Part shown: positions 1 through 6,361 of the stretch, piece by piece
Position numbering within the stretch: position 1 is the first letter of the stretch
How the letters are laid out: every line of letters begins with the position of its first letter
DNA from: a virus
DNA length: 25,813 bases
IMG/VR virus record: IMGVR_UViG_3300021197_001382
Span: 1-25,813 of that record
Reading direction: 5' to 3' (one strand)
The notes under the pieces: generated by a model
What the model was told of the DNA's origin: nothing
Seen by the model: only the letters and a program-made list of their open reading frames with translations
The model's database searches: none
Program-made: the position numbers and the translations under genes

Positions 1-302
1 AGACACATATTCATGTATTGCAAACACGTTTTTAAAATATGATGATATCTATCCTCTACTTTAAAAAATAGTATTCTACAAGAAGGTATATTACCAAAAA
101 CATTAGAAAATACTATTAAGTGATTAACAACAAGTCTACACTTAAAATCATCATCCTGCTCATACCGACTAAATAGTCGTTTTAAATATTTAATTCTATT
201 CACATCCTCAGAAAATTCCTCAATGTCTCGACATTCAGGATTTCTATAATTTTGTATTGCGTAATCAAGAAAGTTTTTAGAATTAAGCTTCGCTATCTCC
301 AT
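1..302 (-). CDS. conserved phage protein of unknown function, 3' part cut by window edge
   Basis: An open frame runs from an ATG at 300-302 off the left edge with no stop, giving about 100 residues beginning MEIAKLNSKNFLDYAIQ. Another in-frame ATG lies 9 bases upstream (309-311). Both starts lie inside the end of the upstream gene (stop at 283-285), so the two genes overlap by about 20-30 bases and are probably translationally coupled. The protein is rich in charged and aromatic residues with no signal peptide or membrane segment. The stretch NPECRDIEEFSEDVNRIKYL, followed by KRLFSRY, resembles a small helical protein I have seen repeatedly in marine T4-like phages, but I know no function for it. 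The C-terminus lies outside the window. Confidence 0.8.
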   Translation of the reverse strand, partial: MEIAKLNSKNFLDYAIQNYRNPECRDIEEFSEDVNRIKYLKRLFSRYEQDDDFKCRLVVNHLIVFSNVFGNIPSCRILFFKVEDRYHHILKTCLQYMNMC

Positions 303-816
303 TATATACATCTGCCTGCCTTGCTATTTCAGCGTTTAATTTATAAAGTCCGGACTCTGCCATAGATACATCTATGTTTAAATTATAAGCAGTTCCTTCT
401 GGGAACCCATTGGTTTCATCAAATTCATCAAATGGTGTGGTAGGAGTTTTACCAAAAGTACCACCATTTCTTGTTAGCTCATAGCTATTCTGTCCCTTTT
501 CGAGTACAGAATGTTTTCCTCCAGGATTTTTAGGATCCCTTTTACATTCAAAATCAAGATTGATTAGATTTAATTTGCTCTTGAGAGTACCCAAAACTGT
601 ACTAAGATCACTTACGGGTTGTTTAAAGTATGACTTCAAGAAAGCATTTATTCTATCCATATTGTTTTCTTGATCGATGTTGTGTGTACCCTTACCGTAG
701 TCTTTGTATGCAGATGCAACAGCTCCCTGTGCATCAGTTCTATCTCCGAACCCACCACCAAAGGTGTGCTCACCGCTCTCAAATATTTTGGTCTTTAATT
801 CATTGAAGGTTTTCAT
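283..816 (-). CDS. hypothetical phage protein, 177 aa
   Basis: I do not recognise this family. The protein is hydrophilic, with no membrane segment. Its N-terminus has a glycine-rich patch (GEHTFGGGFGDRTDAQG, about residues 15-31), the middle has mixed helix-forming sequence, and residues 95-145 are rich in glycine, proline and threonine. Its ATG overlaps the end of the upstream DUF5872-like gene by four bases (813-816), a typical phage coupling arrangement, and its own end overlaps the next gene. It sits in a left block with the HNH-like protein and the small membrane protein, so a virion or packaging accessory role is possible, but that rests on position alone. Confidence 0.75.
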   Translation of the reverse strand: MKTFNELKTKIFESGEHTFGGGFGDRTDAQGAVASAYKDYGKGTHNIDQENNMDRINAFLKSYFKQPVSDLSTVLGTLKSKLNLINLDFECKRDPKNPGGKHSVLEKGQNSYELTRNGGTFGKTPTTPFDEFDETNGFPEGTAYNLNIDVSMAESGLYKLNAEIARQADVYNGDSEA

Positions 817-1487
817 TTAGTTCCCTTTCCCTTTGTACTAGTATATAGGTCTTTTGATGTCATAATAATTTTAGCCAGTTTTTTTGCTTCTGGTTTTTTC
901 ACTTTAGTTTTTACCGTCAATTCTCTTGCTATATTATTTTCCAATTGAGAATCTTCCGTTTTTGATTCTGTTGTTAGCAACTTAGCTTTATTTAAAAATG
1001 AATCATTTAAAAGAACACCATCTGGTTCATATGAATCTGCAACAGGGGCACTTTTTCTCCACTGCCGACACGACCAATATCTTGCTTTAGTTTTAGGTCC
1101 CGCATTATCACAATTGTGTCTTGCTCTAAAAGATTTTCTTCTCTTTGGATTATCTCTTTTAATTTCCATATTTGGATCACCAAAGTTTACCTTAACCGTA
1201 TTCCCTTTCTCGTTTTTAACATAGACGGAAAATTTTTTCGGTCCACCGGGTGTTCTAACCGGGTTGTTTAATTTTTTACCTTCTGTTTTTTTCTCTGTTA
1301 ATTCTTCAGTTTCATCTAATAATTTAACTTTGTCATGACTAAGAAAAAACTCTCGAGAACGAGTTCCTGTTTCTGTGATATAATTAACACAATATGAAGT
1401 ATTTCCAAGTCTATTAATACTTTCAACAAAGCAAATAGTATCTTCTATGAGAATTGACATTCCTACTTCTAGTTGTTTAACGTTCAT
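813..1487 (-). CDS. DUF5872-like protein with N-terminal SH3-like segment, 224 aa
   Basis: Two parts are visible. Residues 1-58 (MNVKQLEVGMSILIEDTICF onward, ending near KVKLLDE) have the alternating hydrophobic pattern of a small beta-barrel such as an SH3/KOW-like fold; that is inference. Residues about 83-147 match the DUF5872-type module of marine phages and large DNA viruses: a short beta region (FSVYVKNEKGNTVKVNFGDP), then a basic Cys/His region with RRKSFRARHNC and ARYWSCRQW. H124, C126 and C140 could bind a metal. The function of DUF5872 is unknown. The basic C-terminus (residues 150-224) is rich in Lys and Thr. The gene follows the membrane/coiled-coil gene after about 30 bases and overlaps the next gene by four. 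I am confident of the family resemblance but not of a role. Confidence 0.8.
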   Translation of the reverse strand: MNVKQLEVGMSILIEDTICFVESINRLGNTSYCVNYITETGTRSREFFLSHDKVKLLDETEELTEKKTEGKKLNNPVRTPGGPKKFSVYVKNEKGNTVKVNFGDPNMEIKRDNPKRRKSFRARHNCDNAGPKTKARYWSCRQWRKSAPVADSYEPDGVLLNDSFLNKAKLLTTESKTEDSQLENNIARELTVKTKVKKPEAKKLAKIIMTSKDLYTSTKGKGTK

Positions 1488-1517
1488 GTGAGTCTTTCTA
1501 TGGGTATGTGGTGAGTT

Positions 1518-1790
1518 CTAGTTTTTAGCTTCTAAATCTTTTCTTATCCACATTAAGTCTGTTTTTATTTCAGCTAAATCTGATCGAATTTCCATTCTAA
1601 ATGTTTCTGCAACATCAAGTCGTGCATCCAAATTAGTTAATTCTGTTTCTATATGAGAAATTCTTAGATCATATGTTGCGTTTGTACTAGCAACAGACCA
1701 TAGCAATCCTCCTATAGTTACAACCCATGTTCCTAATATTCCAACTAAGGTTGCATTATTTTTCAGTACATTTCCTGCAAGATCCGACAT
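1518..1790 (-). CDS. small membrane protein with coiled coil, 90 aa
   Basis: A single membrane segment lies at about residues 13-33 (LVGILGTWVVTIGGLLWSVA). After it, residues about 42-88 form a heptad-like charged helix (ISHIETELTNLDARLDVAET and following), ending WIRKDLEAKN. Single-spanning proteins with this plan in phages include XhlA-like hemolysin/holin-associated proteins and spanin-type components. Without a lysis cassette in view, a lysis role is only a possibility, and a virion membrane tether is equally open. The start at 1790 lies inside the end of the upstream 679-residue gene (35-base overlap), so translation is probably coupled to it. The start is supported because the membrane segment lies directly downstream. 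Confidence 0.75.
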   Translation of the reverse strand: MSDLAGNVLKNNATLVGILGTWVVTIGGLLWSVASTNATYDLRISHIETELTNLDARLDVAETFRMEIRSDLAEIKTDLMWIRKDLEAKN

Positions 1791-3795
1791 TATACTTTTC
1801 CTTTTTTAATAACTCTCTAGGTATTGTCATATATGGGGTATCTTGTATATATTTTAACAACAACTCCCAAGTACCTGTTTCTCCTGCACCATACTCTTCT
1901 TTAACAGGTACTTTATTATCACCACGATTTGATGATTTATTTCTAACCCTTAAATTTGAACTGCTATTATCTGTAGCATTGTGATTTTTATGATCAACAT
2001 CATTACCATCACCGTTAGAAACTCTTCCTTCTTTTTCTAATTTTGCTCGTGCTTGGTTTCTACCTTGTCGTCTTTTAATTTGCTCTGGTCTAGAATGATA
2101 TCTGGTGTATTCTTTTTTATAATCTCGTTCTTTTTCTGTTATAAGACTTAACCCTAATACTAGATCTTCCATACTTTCACCTAGTCTAAGAGCAGATCCA
2201 TCATAGTATTCTACATCTTTTTCTACACCAACATAAAAGGTATTATCACCAACATCAATTCTAGTATAGTCACCATTACCAACAGATCCAACTGCATCTA
2301 AGTTTATATTTCGTACAATAACAGAAGTTGCAGATAAACCAAACAACTTAATAAATCCTTCCAATAAACTTTTTTGTTCTGAAAGGAAATTATCAAAAAA
2401 TACTTTACCATCATTAACGGTTTCAGATAATTCTAAAAATTCACTAAGTTGTGGTATGTTTTGTCTGGAAGAAACTAATAGTTGATACATTTCATCAAAC
2501 GGTGTTCCGTCCGGTGATGATGTAAGTTTAAGTTTTAGGTAAGTCTCACCCAATAGCTGTTTAGTTGAAGTATTAGTAATAGGAACCATTTGAAGGTTTG
2601 TGCCGTCACGAGACGTACTCATAAGTGCGTTTGAAACCGCTGGTAATTTACCACCAAATTTTTCATTTCCTGTCAAAGCTTCGATAACCATTACACTCTC
2701 TAAAACATCACTAGTTTGTAATATTTCTTCTAAGTCAGATATAATGTCTATTTTAAAATCTTCCCCACGGGAATATAGATATTTTTGTTGAATCGAAGTA
2801 TTATTACCAAAAGATATAATGTAGTCAGAAACTTTCTTTTTTAATTTTTCTAATGATTTTTTAATTTTTTCATCAGATGTAAGCTCTTCTAGTTTAGATT
2901 TGAAGCAAAAATCAAAAAGAACTCTTGCTTCATCATCTACAATTATCTTCGTTTTATCTTGGATAATAGAAACACAATAAACTGAACCACTTTCATCTTG
3001 TATTATTAGATCAGTGTTTGATCTATCCTGCCCACCAGTAATTTTTGTCCATGCCTTTGATGTAGCGTAAACTTCATCGGGAGTTGTAACAGAAAATTGA
3101 CCCTTAACAATATCATTTAATTGTTGGTAAGCACGAATAGAAGAATCCATTAATGTCTGACTTTGACCAAAAAATTGTTTTATTGCATTTATATCTACAG
3201 GTTTTCCCCCGGTGCTATTTGCAACGAGAGATATTCCCTGTGCTATTGAATCAGGAGAATGATCCCAATCTGGATATGTTGAAGACGTATCCTGTCTTTG
3301 AACACCGTCCTTGGGATAATCATAGTGATCAGATCTAATAATTTCATCTTTAGATTTTTTCTTTCTCGAAACTATACCAAGTAATCTATTAGAGGTTTTA
3401 GATGCCTCAAAGTCATCCTGTGATGACATTTCCTGTGCAATATTAGGAGTTACTTCTGGTTTTGGTGCTTGTCCTGATACTTGTCCAAAAAGTAATTCAT
3501 GTCTATTTTGTTCAAAATCTGCTTTTGGAATTAATCTAACTTTACCATCTTGATTGGTTCTTACTATAATAACATTTTTCCACGGATTTGTGGAATCTTG
3601 TTGTTTTTCTTGTTTTCTATCTACAGATTTTCTTGCTTTATCTACATCTTTTTGATCACCACCACGAGAACGAGCATTTTGAATTGCTCTTTCTTTTTCT
3701 ACTCTATTCGCACGAGTAAATTCCAAAAGATCATCTTTGAATGTACTGCCCATCCAAAAATCTTCTTCTATCTTATTGATAATATTATTTTCCAT
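1756..3795 (-). CDS. large phage protein with HNH-like C-terminal module, 679 aa
   Basis: This looks mosaic. Residues 25-66 are a charged helical segment and 71-140 a conserved-looking stretch (VRLIPKADFEQNRHELLFG, then TPNIAQEMSSQDDFEASKTS). Residues about 245-400 hold SNTDLIIQDESGSVYCVSI and IEALTGNEKFGG, which resemble a PD-(D/E)XK-like nuclease core seen in marine phage proteins, although the usual catalytic lysine is not obvious. Residues 560-628 carry an HNH-like module: YHSRPEQIKRRQGRNQAR, then DVDH (D601, H602), NSSSNLRV and SSNRG. The tail from about 629 (EEYGAGETGT, YIQDTPYM) resembles a short motif at the C-termini of several marine phage proteins. The start follows TTGAGG spaced 5 bases from ATG, just after a terminator, so this gene heads a transcription unit. 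A DNA-processing or capsid-associated role is possible but unproven. Confidence 0.75.
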   Translation of the reverse strand: MENNIINKIEEDFWMGSTFKDDLLEFTRANRVEKERAIQNARSRGGDQKDVDKARKSVDRKQEKQQDSTNPWKNVIIVRTNQDGKVRLIPKADFEQNRHELLFGQVSGQAPKPEVTPNIAQEMSSQDDFEASKTSNRLLGIVSRKKKSKDEIIRSDHYDYPKDGVQRQDTSSTYPDWDHSPDSIAQGISLVANSTGGKPVDINAIKQFFGQSQTLMDSSIRAYQQLNDIVKGQFSVTTPDEVYATSKAWTKITGGQDRSNTDLIIQDESGSVYCVSIIQDKTKIIVDDEARVLFDFCFKSKLEELTSDEKIKKSLEKLKKKVSDYIISFGNNTSIQQKYLYSRGEDFKIDIISDLEEILQTSDVLESVMVIEALTGNEKFGGKLPAVSNALMSTSRDGTNLQMVPITNTSTKQLLGETYLKLKLTSSPDGTPFDEMYQLLVSSRQNIPQLSEFLELSETVNDGKVFFDNFLSEQKSLLEGFIKLFGLSATSVIVRNINLDAVGSVGNGDYTRIDVGDNTFYVGVEKDVEYYDGSALRLGESMEDLVLGLSLITEKERDYKKEYTRYHSRPEQIKRRQGRNQARAKLEKEGRVSNGDGNDVDHKNHNATDNSSSNLRVRNKSSNRGDNKVPVKEEYGAGETGTWELLLKYIQDTPYMTIPRELLKKEKYNVGSCRKCTEK

Positions 3796-3824
3796 AAAAA
3801 CCTCAAGAGTGTATTAGTATGTAT

Positions 3825-3854
3825 AAAAAAGAAGGAGCACATTGCTGTGCTCCT
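3825..3854 (-). terminator. intrinsic terminator, minus strand
   Basis: AGGAGCAC (3833-3840) and GTGCTCCT (3847-3854) form an 8-bp perfect stem with a 6-base loop. Read on the minus strand the stem is followed directly by TCTTTTTTAT, a classic U-tract. It separates the resolvase/NUMOD-like genes and the structured intergenic region from the 679-residue gene. The plus strand has no T-run after this stem, so the terminator is directional. Confidence 0.85.
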
Positions 3855-3960
3855 CCAGGAGTTCTTCACCGTTTTTCAGGGGGAGTAAAGCTGGATCACC
3901 TCCTACCGTGTGCAAAAAAGAATTATATTGCGGTGAAGAAACTTCACTAGTCAATATATG
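3855..3960 (-). ncRNA. candidate structured RNA carrying a 16S rRNA 3'-end (SD/anti-SD) sequence
   Basis: On the plus strand GCTGGATCACCTCCT (3890-3904) equals the 3' end of many gammaproteobacterial 16S rRNAs, including the anti-Shine-Dalgarno; on the minus strand it is the extended SD AGGAGGTGATCCAGC. It lies in the loop of a long stem, TTCTTCACCG (3862-3871) with CGGTGAAGAA (3931-3940). A competing hairpin pairs GTGAAG (3933-3938) with CTTCAC (3942-3947) and TATATTG (3924-3930) with CAATATA (3952-3958). On the minus strand a TATAAT (3927-3922) and a TTGACT (3954-3949), spaced a long 21 bases, could form a weak promoter, and the terminator at 3825-3854 would end a transcript of roughly 90 nt. 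The strand and the existence of the RNA are inference. The SD itself precedes no good start codon; GTG within it opens only a seven-codon frame. Confidence 0.45.
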
Positions 3961-4033
3961 CTATTTTTGTCTTTAAGTAGGGGAAGGTGTTGATGTTTTA
4001 AATAAAGTTTACACATAAAATGTTTCCTTCATT

Positions 4034-4041
4034 CTATTTAG
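4034..4041 (-). promoter_or_regulatory. late-promoter-like CTAAATAG motif
   Basis: On the minus strand the sequence around 4044-4028 reads TGCTAAATAGAATGAAGG. The same core with similar flanks (TGCTAAATAGAGTGAGG) recurs at the end of thyX at 14357-14350, and TAAATAG is also the end of the late-promoter-like elements at 10056 and 24770. It lies in the intergenic region downstream of the NUMOD-like gene. A short ATG frame of 11 codons (4044-4009) overlaps it, which I do not call as a gene. Confidence 0.3.
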
Positions 4042-4054
4042 CATTTATTATCCT

Positions 4055-4390
4055 TCATTCCGGAATTTTTATCAATTTATATTTTTTGTGGTGATTTCGG
4101 ACTCCTCGTAATGTAGCATACATTGCAGCTTTATTTAAATTGTTTTCTTTGCAATATACTGAAAATACTTCAGTTAGTTCTATTTTATTATCTGGAGTTT
4201 TTATGACATATCTATCTGTAATATGAGAAATATCATCAGTATTGTCCCAGGTTACATACCTACCATTTTGTATAAATCTCCCGCCATATTCATTTACAAA
4301 TTGGTTTCTATAATGTTGACGCTGTGCATCTTCATTTACTCTAATCCATGTCGGGGTATTTATTGCATTTACTTGATCTTTTATAAACAT
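4055..4390 (-). CDS. small protein with NUMOD-like DNA-binding C-terminus, 111 aa
   Basis: The C-terminal third (about residues 74-108: FSVYCKENNLNKAAMYATLR, then GVRNHHKKYKLIK) fits the pattern of the small helical NUMOD/IENR-type modules attached to homing endonucleases: an f-C-x-x-n-x-L-n-x-s-x-m-y core followed by a G-x-r-x-x-H-k-x-y end. No GIY-YIG, HNH or LAGLIDADG catalytic domain is present in the N-terminal 70 residues, which I do not recognise. It may be a stand-alone DNA-binding protein or the remnant of a homing endonuclease. The start follows GGAG with about 8 bases spacing and lies just after the upstream resolvase stop, so the two are co-transcribed. Confidence 0.7.
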   Translation of the reverse strand: MFIKDQVNAINTPTWIRVNEDAQRQHYRNQFVNEYGGRFIQNGRYVTWDNTDDISHITDRYVIKTPDNKIELTEVFSVYCKENNLNKAAMYATLRGVRNHHKKYKLIKIPE

Positions 4391-4393
4391 ATT

Positions 4394-4948
4394 TCATTTC
4401 TCCATTTTTTGTACTATATTAAATAATGTTTTACGCACATAATACGAATCTACTATGTCAGTAACGGGATTACCCAAAGTTTTCATTTTTAGTATATCCA
4501 TTAAATCAATTCGTGTTTCTTTATAAAACGAATCATACATATGAGCTTTTGTTGCATTACCTTTGCCTGTTGCATATTTTTTTATAGTAGAGATATTTAT
4601 ACACTCTAAAGGTATTCCTGCCTCATATAGCTTATATTTAAGAATTCCCGTATTTTCTGCAATATTAAATACTCTACCTGTTGCATTATATGCATAATTT
4701 TCTATACCGACATGACTACAAAATGAACAAGTATCAAATGCCCAAGATGAAATACTATCGTACCTTTGTTCTGGTGTATTGTAGTCATCAAAAGATTTAC
4801 CATGTATCCGTTTGTCAAAAATCCCACAATATTTCTTTTTATCTGAAAGATAATAAAAAATACAATTTTCGTATTTCCATTCTGTACCCATATGACAGCA
4901 TAGTGCTGGGGAGGTTAAACTATAATCTATACCACATAATGAATACAT
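4394..4948 (-). CDS. RuvC-like Holliday junction resolvase, T4-like phage type, 184 aa
   Basis: This is predicted to be an RNase H-fold nuclease of the RuvC type, which would resolve branched DNA during recombination-dependent replication and before packaging. Visible motifs: CGIDYSLTSPALC at the N-terminus (catalytic Asp about residue 7), GIENYAYNATGRVFNIAE (catalytic Glu), the basic stretch KKYATGKGNATKAHM, and DIVDSYYV near the C-terminus (last acidic residue). I place the start at the ATG 4946-4948, which puts the first catalytic motif directly at the N-terminus. A longer frame needs a TTG at 4969 that lies inside a 12-bp hairpin. T4 uses gp49 (endonuclease VII) for this job; many marine T4-like phages appear to carry a RuvC-like protein instead. 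The next gene begins 3 bases after its stop. Confidence 0.8.
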   Translation of the reverse strand: MYSLCGIDYSLTSPALCCHMGTEWKYENCIFYYLSDKKKYCGIFDKRIHGKSFDDYNTPEQRYDSISSWAFDTCSFCSHVGIENYAYNATGRVFNIAENTGILKYKLYEAGIPLECINISTIKKYATGKGNATKAHMYDSFYKETRIDLMDILKMKTLGNPVTDIVDSYYVRKTLFNIVQKMEK

Positions 4949-4955
4949 ACAAATA

Positions 4956-4985
4956 TATAGGTGTCTCAATTAAGAGACACCTATA
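4956..4985. repeat. 12-bp perfect inverted repeat upstream of the resolvase gene
   Basis: TATAGGTGTCTC (4956-4967) and GAGACACCTATA (4974-4985) are perfect reverse complements around a 6-base AT loop. The hairpin lies 8 bases upstream of the resolvase ATG and downstream of the porin/82-residue gene unit. Neither strand has a good U-tract after it, so it may be a processing site, a factor-assisted terminator or an operator. A second, weaker hairpin, GTATACT (5015-5021) with AGTATAC (5034-5040), directly follows the stop of the 82-residue gene. Confidence 0.75.
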
Positions 4986-5040
4986 TTAATAGAGATGATC
5001 CAGCAAATCTACGTGTATACTATGTATTATTACAGTATAC

Positions 5041-5289
5041 TCACTCAGATGAACGATCACGTCGAACAGCACGCTCACCACGATCAGGACGATCTACACC
5101 AACAACTTTAACACCACCGTCCCAGAGTCCTGCAACAGTTCTTGCACTCCATGAGACACCACGGGCGCTCATTGGGAGGACTGCGAACAGAAGTAGCCAA
5201 ACACCAAGGGAGAGTCCGAGGACTCGTTTACCAAGCCACCCACATGGGCAGCAACTCTTTGAACAGGTCATTTGTTTTTCAGTAGCCAT
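5041..5289 (-). CDS. small Cys-rich membrane protein, 82 aa
   Basis: I do not recognise a family. The start is the ATG at 5287-5289, preceded by AAAGGAATATAAAA; an upstream in-frame extension would overlap the porin and is not needed. Residues 9-16 hold four cysteines (CSKSCCPC), followed by a membrane segment at about residues 22-41 (RVLGLSLGVWLLLFAVLPMS). The C-terminal 25 residues are strongly charged (Arg, Asp, Glu). The cluster could be a metal site or lipidation-like, but it is not a clear lipobox. The gene is only 28 bases downstream of the porin, shares its GC-rich composition and is the last gene of the unit, so it may act in the envelope with the porin. That link is positional only. 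Confidence 0.65.
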   Translation of the reverse strand: MATEKQMTCSKSCCPCGWLGKRVLGLSLGVWLLLFAVLPMSARGVSWSARTVAGLWDGGVKVVGVDRPDRGERAVRRDRSSE

Positions 5290-5317
5290 TTTTATATTCC
5301 TTTTAATAAATGGGTTT

Positions 5318-6337
5318 TCAGAAACTAACGGTAACACCACTACGGAGAACGAACTGTCCCGAATCGGAACCAGCACGCCATCCAGTGTTATCAGTTACGA
5401 AATTACTACCAAGACTTTGAATAGCATACCCGAGGGTATTAGTCCATACAAGTCCGTGAGCAAGATCGTAGTTACCACCCACGGTGAGAAGATTAAGACT
5501 ACCGTCGTAGTCACCAATTTCCCACTGTGCAAATCCTTCGAACTTGTCGAAGCACTTGTATGCAGCAGTAGTGACGATGGACCAGTTGTTGAGACTGCCT
5601 CCATCATCGTTGACAATCCAATCAGCACCAACGCTGAGAGGACCATCTGCATATTTACCACCGAAGGTGAGACTGTTCACACCTTCCGTGACAGAATCAT
5701 AAGCCCAACCACCGTTAATAGACACAGCATTATCCAGATGATAATTCGCTGCAAAACCGAGGGCATATTTGTTTTCTCCAGCGCCGACACCAGCGGTGTC
5801 GAAACCGTTGTTGTAGAAGGCACTGACTTCAAAGTCTCCGAAAGATCGGAAGGCTTCGATACCAGTTCCTCGTCCCTGACCAAAGGTAAGGGCTGAGACA
5901 CTGTAGTTGAGGGTTGTGAGTTGGGTTGGGTCAGTGACGTATCCAGCATAGAACTGGGGAACGAACTGTCCAACTCGGATGTTTGCATATTCGCTGAACA
6001 TGCGAAGAGTAACGACAGCATCAAGCAGATCGAAACTGTTCGTAACATCGTCCCACTGTCCACTGACGAGGTAAGAGAAACTTTCATTGCTCATATCTCC
6101 TGAAAAGGTAAGACGGGCGCGATCAACCGCAAACCCGTTTTGAGCGGGAAGTCCGCCACCATTAGAATACTCCCAACCAGTTTGAATAAAACCACCAACA
6201 TTAAGACTGAGGTAGTTGTCATTGAGTGATGTCCGCGTTGCGGCATCTAGTTGAACACGATTAAGAGTGTCCGTATCCTGTGCAACAGCAACTCCACTGA
6301 GAACACACGATGTAATAATAGCATTGATCATTTTCAT
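5318..6337 (-). CDS. outer-membrane beta-barrel porin (phosphate-selective porin O/P-like), 339 aa
   Basis: The protein has a signal peptide (MKMINAIITSCVLSGVAVAQ; an AVA motif at 17-19 marks the likely cleavage site). The mature part is rich in alternating beta strands ending in Asn/Gly/Asp turns, for example YLSLNVGGFIQTGWEYSNGG and ANIRVGQFVPQFYAGYV, and it ends in SGVTVSF with a terminal Phe, the usual beta-barrel assembly signal. The pattern resembles the Porin O/P family (phosphate-selective porins), although substrate selectivity cannot be read from sequence alone. It would be exported and inserted in the host outer membrane by the host BAM machinery. The start follows AAGGAG with 6 bases spacing. 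It lies between nrdJ and the small membrane gene, downstream of a sigma70-type promoter, so it is likely expressed early. A porin in a lytic-type phage genome is unusual; possible roles are nutrient uptake or a change of surface receptors. Confidence 0.85.
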   Translation of the reverse strand: MKMINAIITSCVLSGVAVAQDTDTLNRVQLDAATRTSLNDNYLSLNVGGFIQTGWEYSNGGGLPAQNGFAVDRARLTFSGDMSNESFSYLVSGQWDDVTNSFDLLDAVVTLRMFSEYANIRVGQFVPQFYAGYVTDPTQLTTLNYSVSALTFGQGRGTGIEAFRSFGDFEVSAFYNNGFDTAGVGAGENKYALGFAANYHLDNAVSINGGWAYDSVTEGVNSLTFGGKYADGPLSVGADWIVNDDGGSLNNWSIVTTAAYKCFDKFEGFAQWEIGDYDGSLNLLTVGGNYDLAHGLVWTNTLGYAIQSLGSNFVTDNTGWRAGSDSGQFVLRSGVTVSF

Positions 6338-6361
6338 AATTTTCTCCTTAATGATTTTTGA

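Noticed and set aside
3882-3905. Leader peptide gene starting at GTG within the extended SD
   Set aside because: The frame is seven codons, and the SD would overlap its own start codon, so normal initiation is not possible.
4009-4044. Eleven-codon ATG frame with AAGGATAATAA upstream
   Set aside because: It is too short to support as a gene and overlaps a probable late-promoter core; no family is recognisable.
4594-4601. TATAAATA motif on the minus strand inside the resolvase gene
   Set aside because: It lies inside coding sequence, about 200 bases from the next start, and is expected by chance in AT-rich DNA.
4949-4969. N-terminal extension of the resolvase from a TTG start
   Set aside because: The extra residues are not family-like, the TTG lies in a hairpin, and the ATG at 4946-4948 puts the catalytic motif at the N-terminus.
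4961-5896. Plus-strand open frame of about 311 codons
   Set aside because: It is antisense to the porin and the 82-residue gene, both of which have ribosome sites and recognisable features; its start lies in a hairpin and its protein looks like low-complexity shadow sequence.
5677-6087. Second minus-strand open frame inside the porin gene
   Set aside because: It overlaps the porin in another frame and has no ribosome site or recognisable domain; it is a product of the GC-richer composition.
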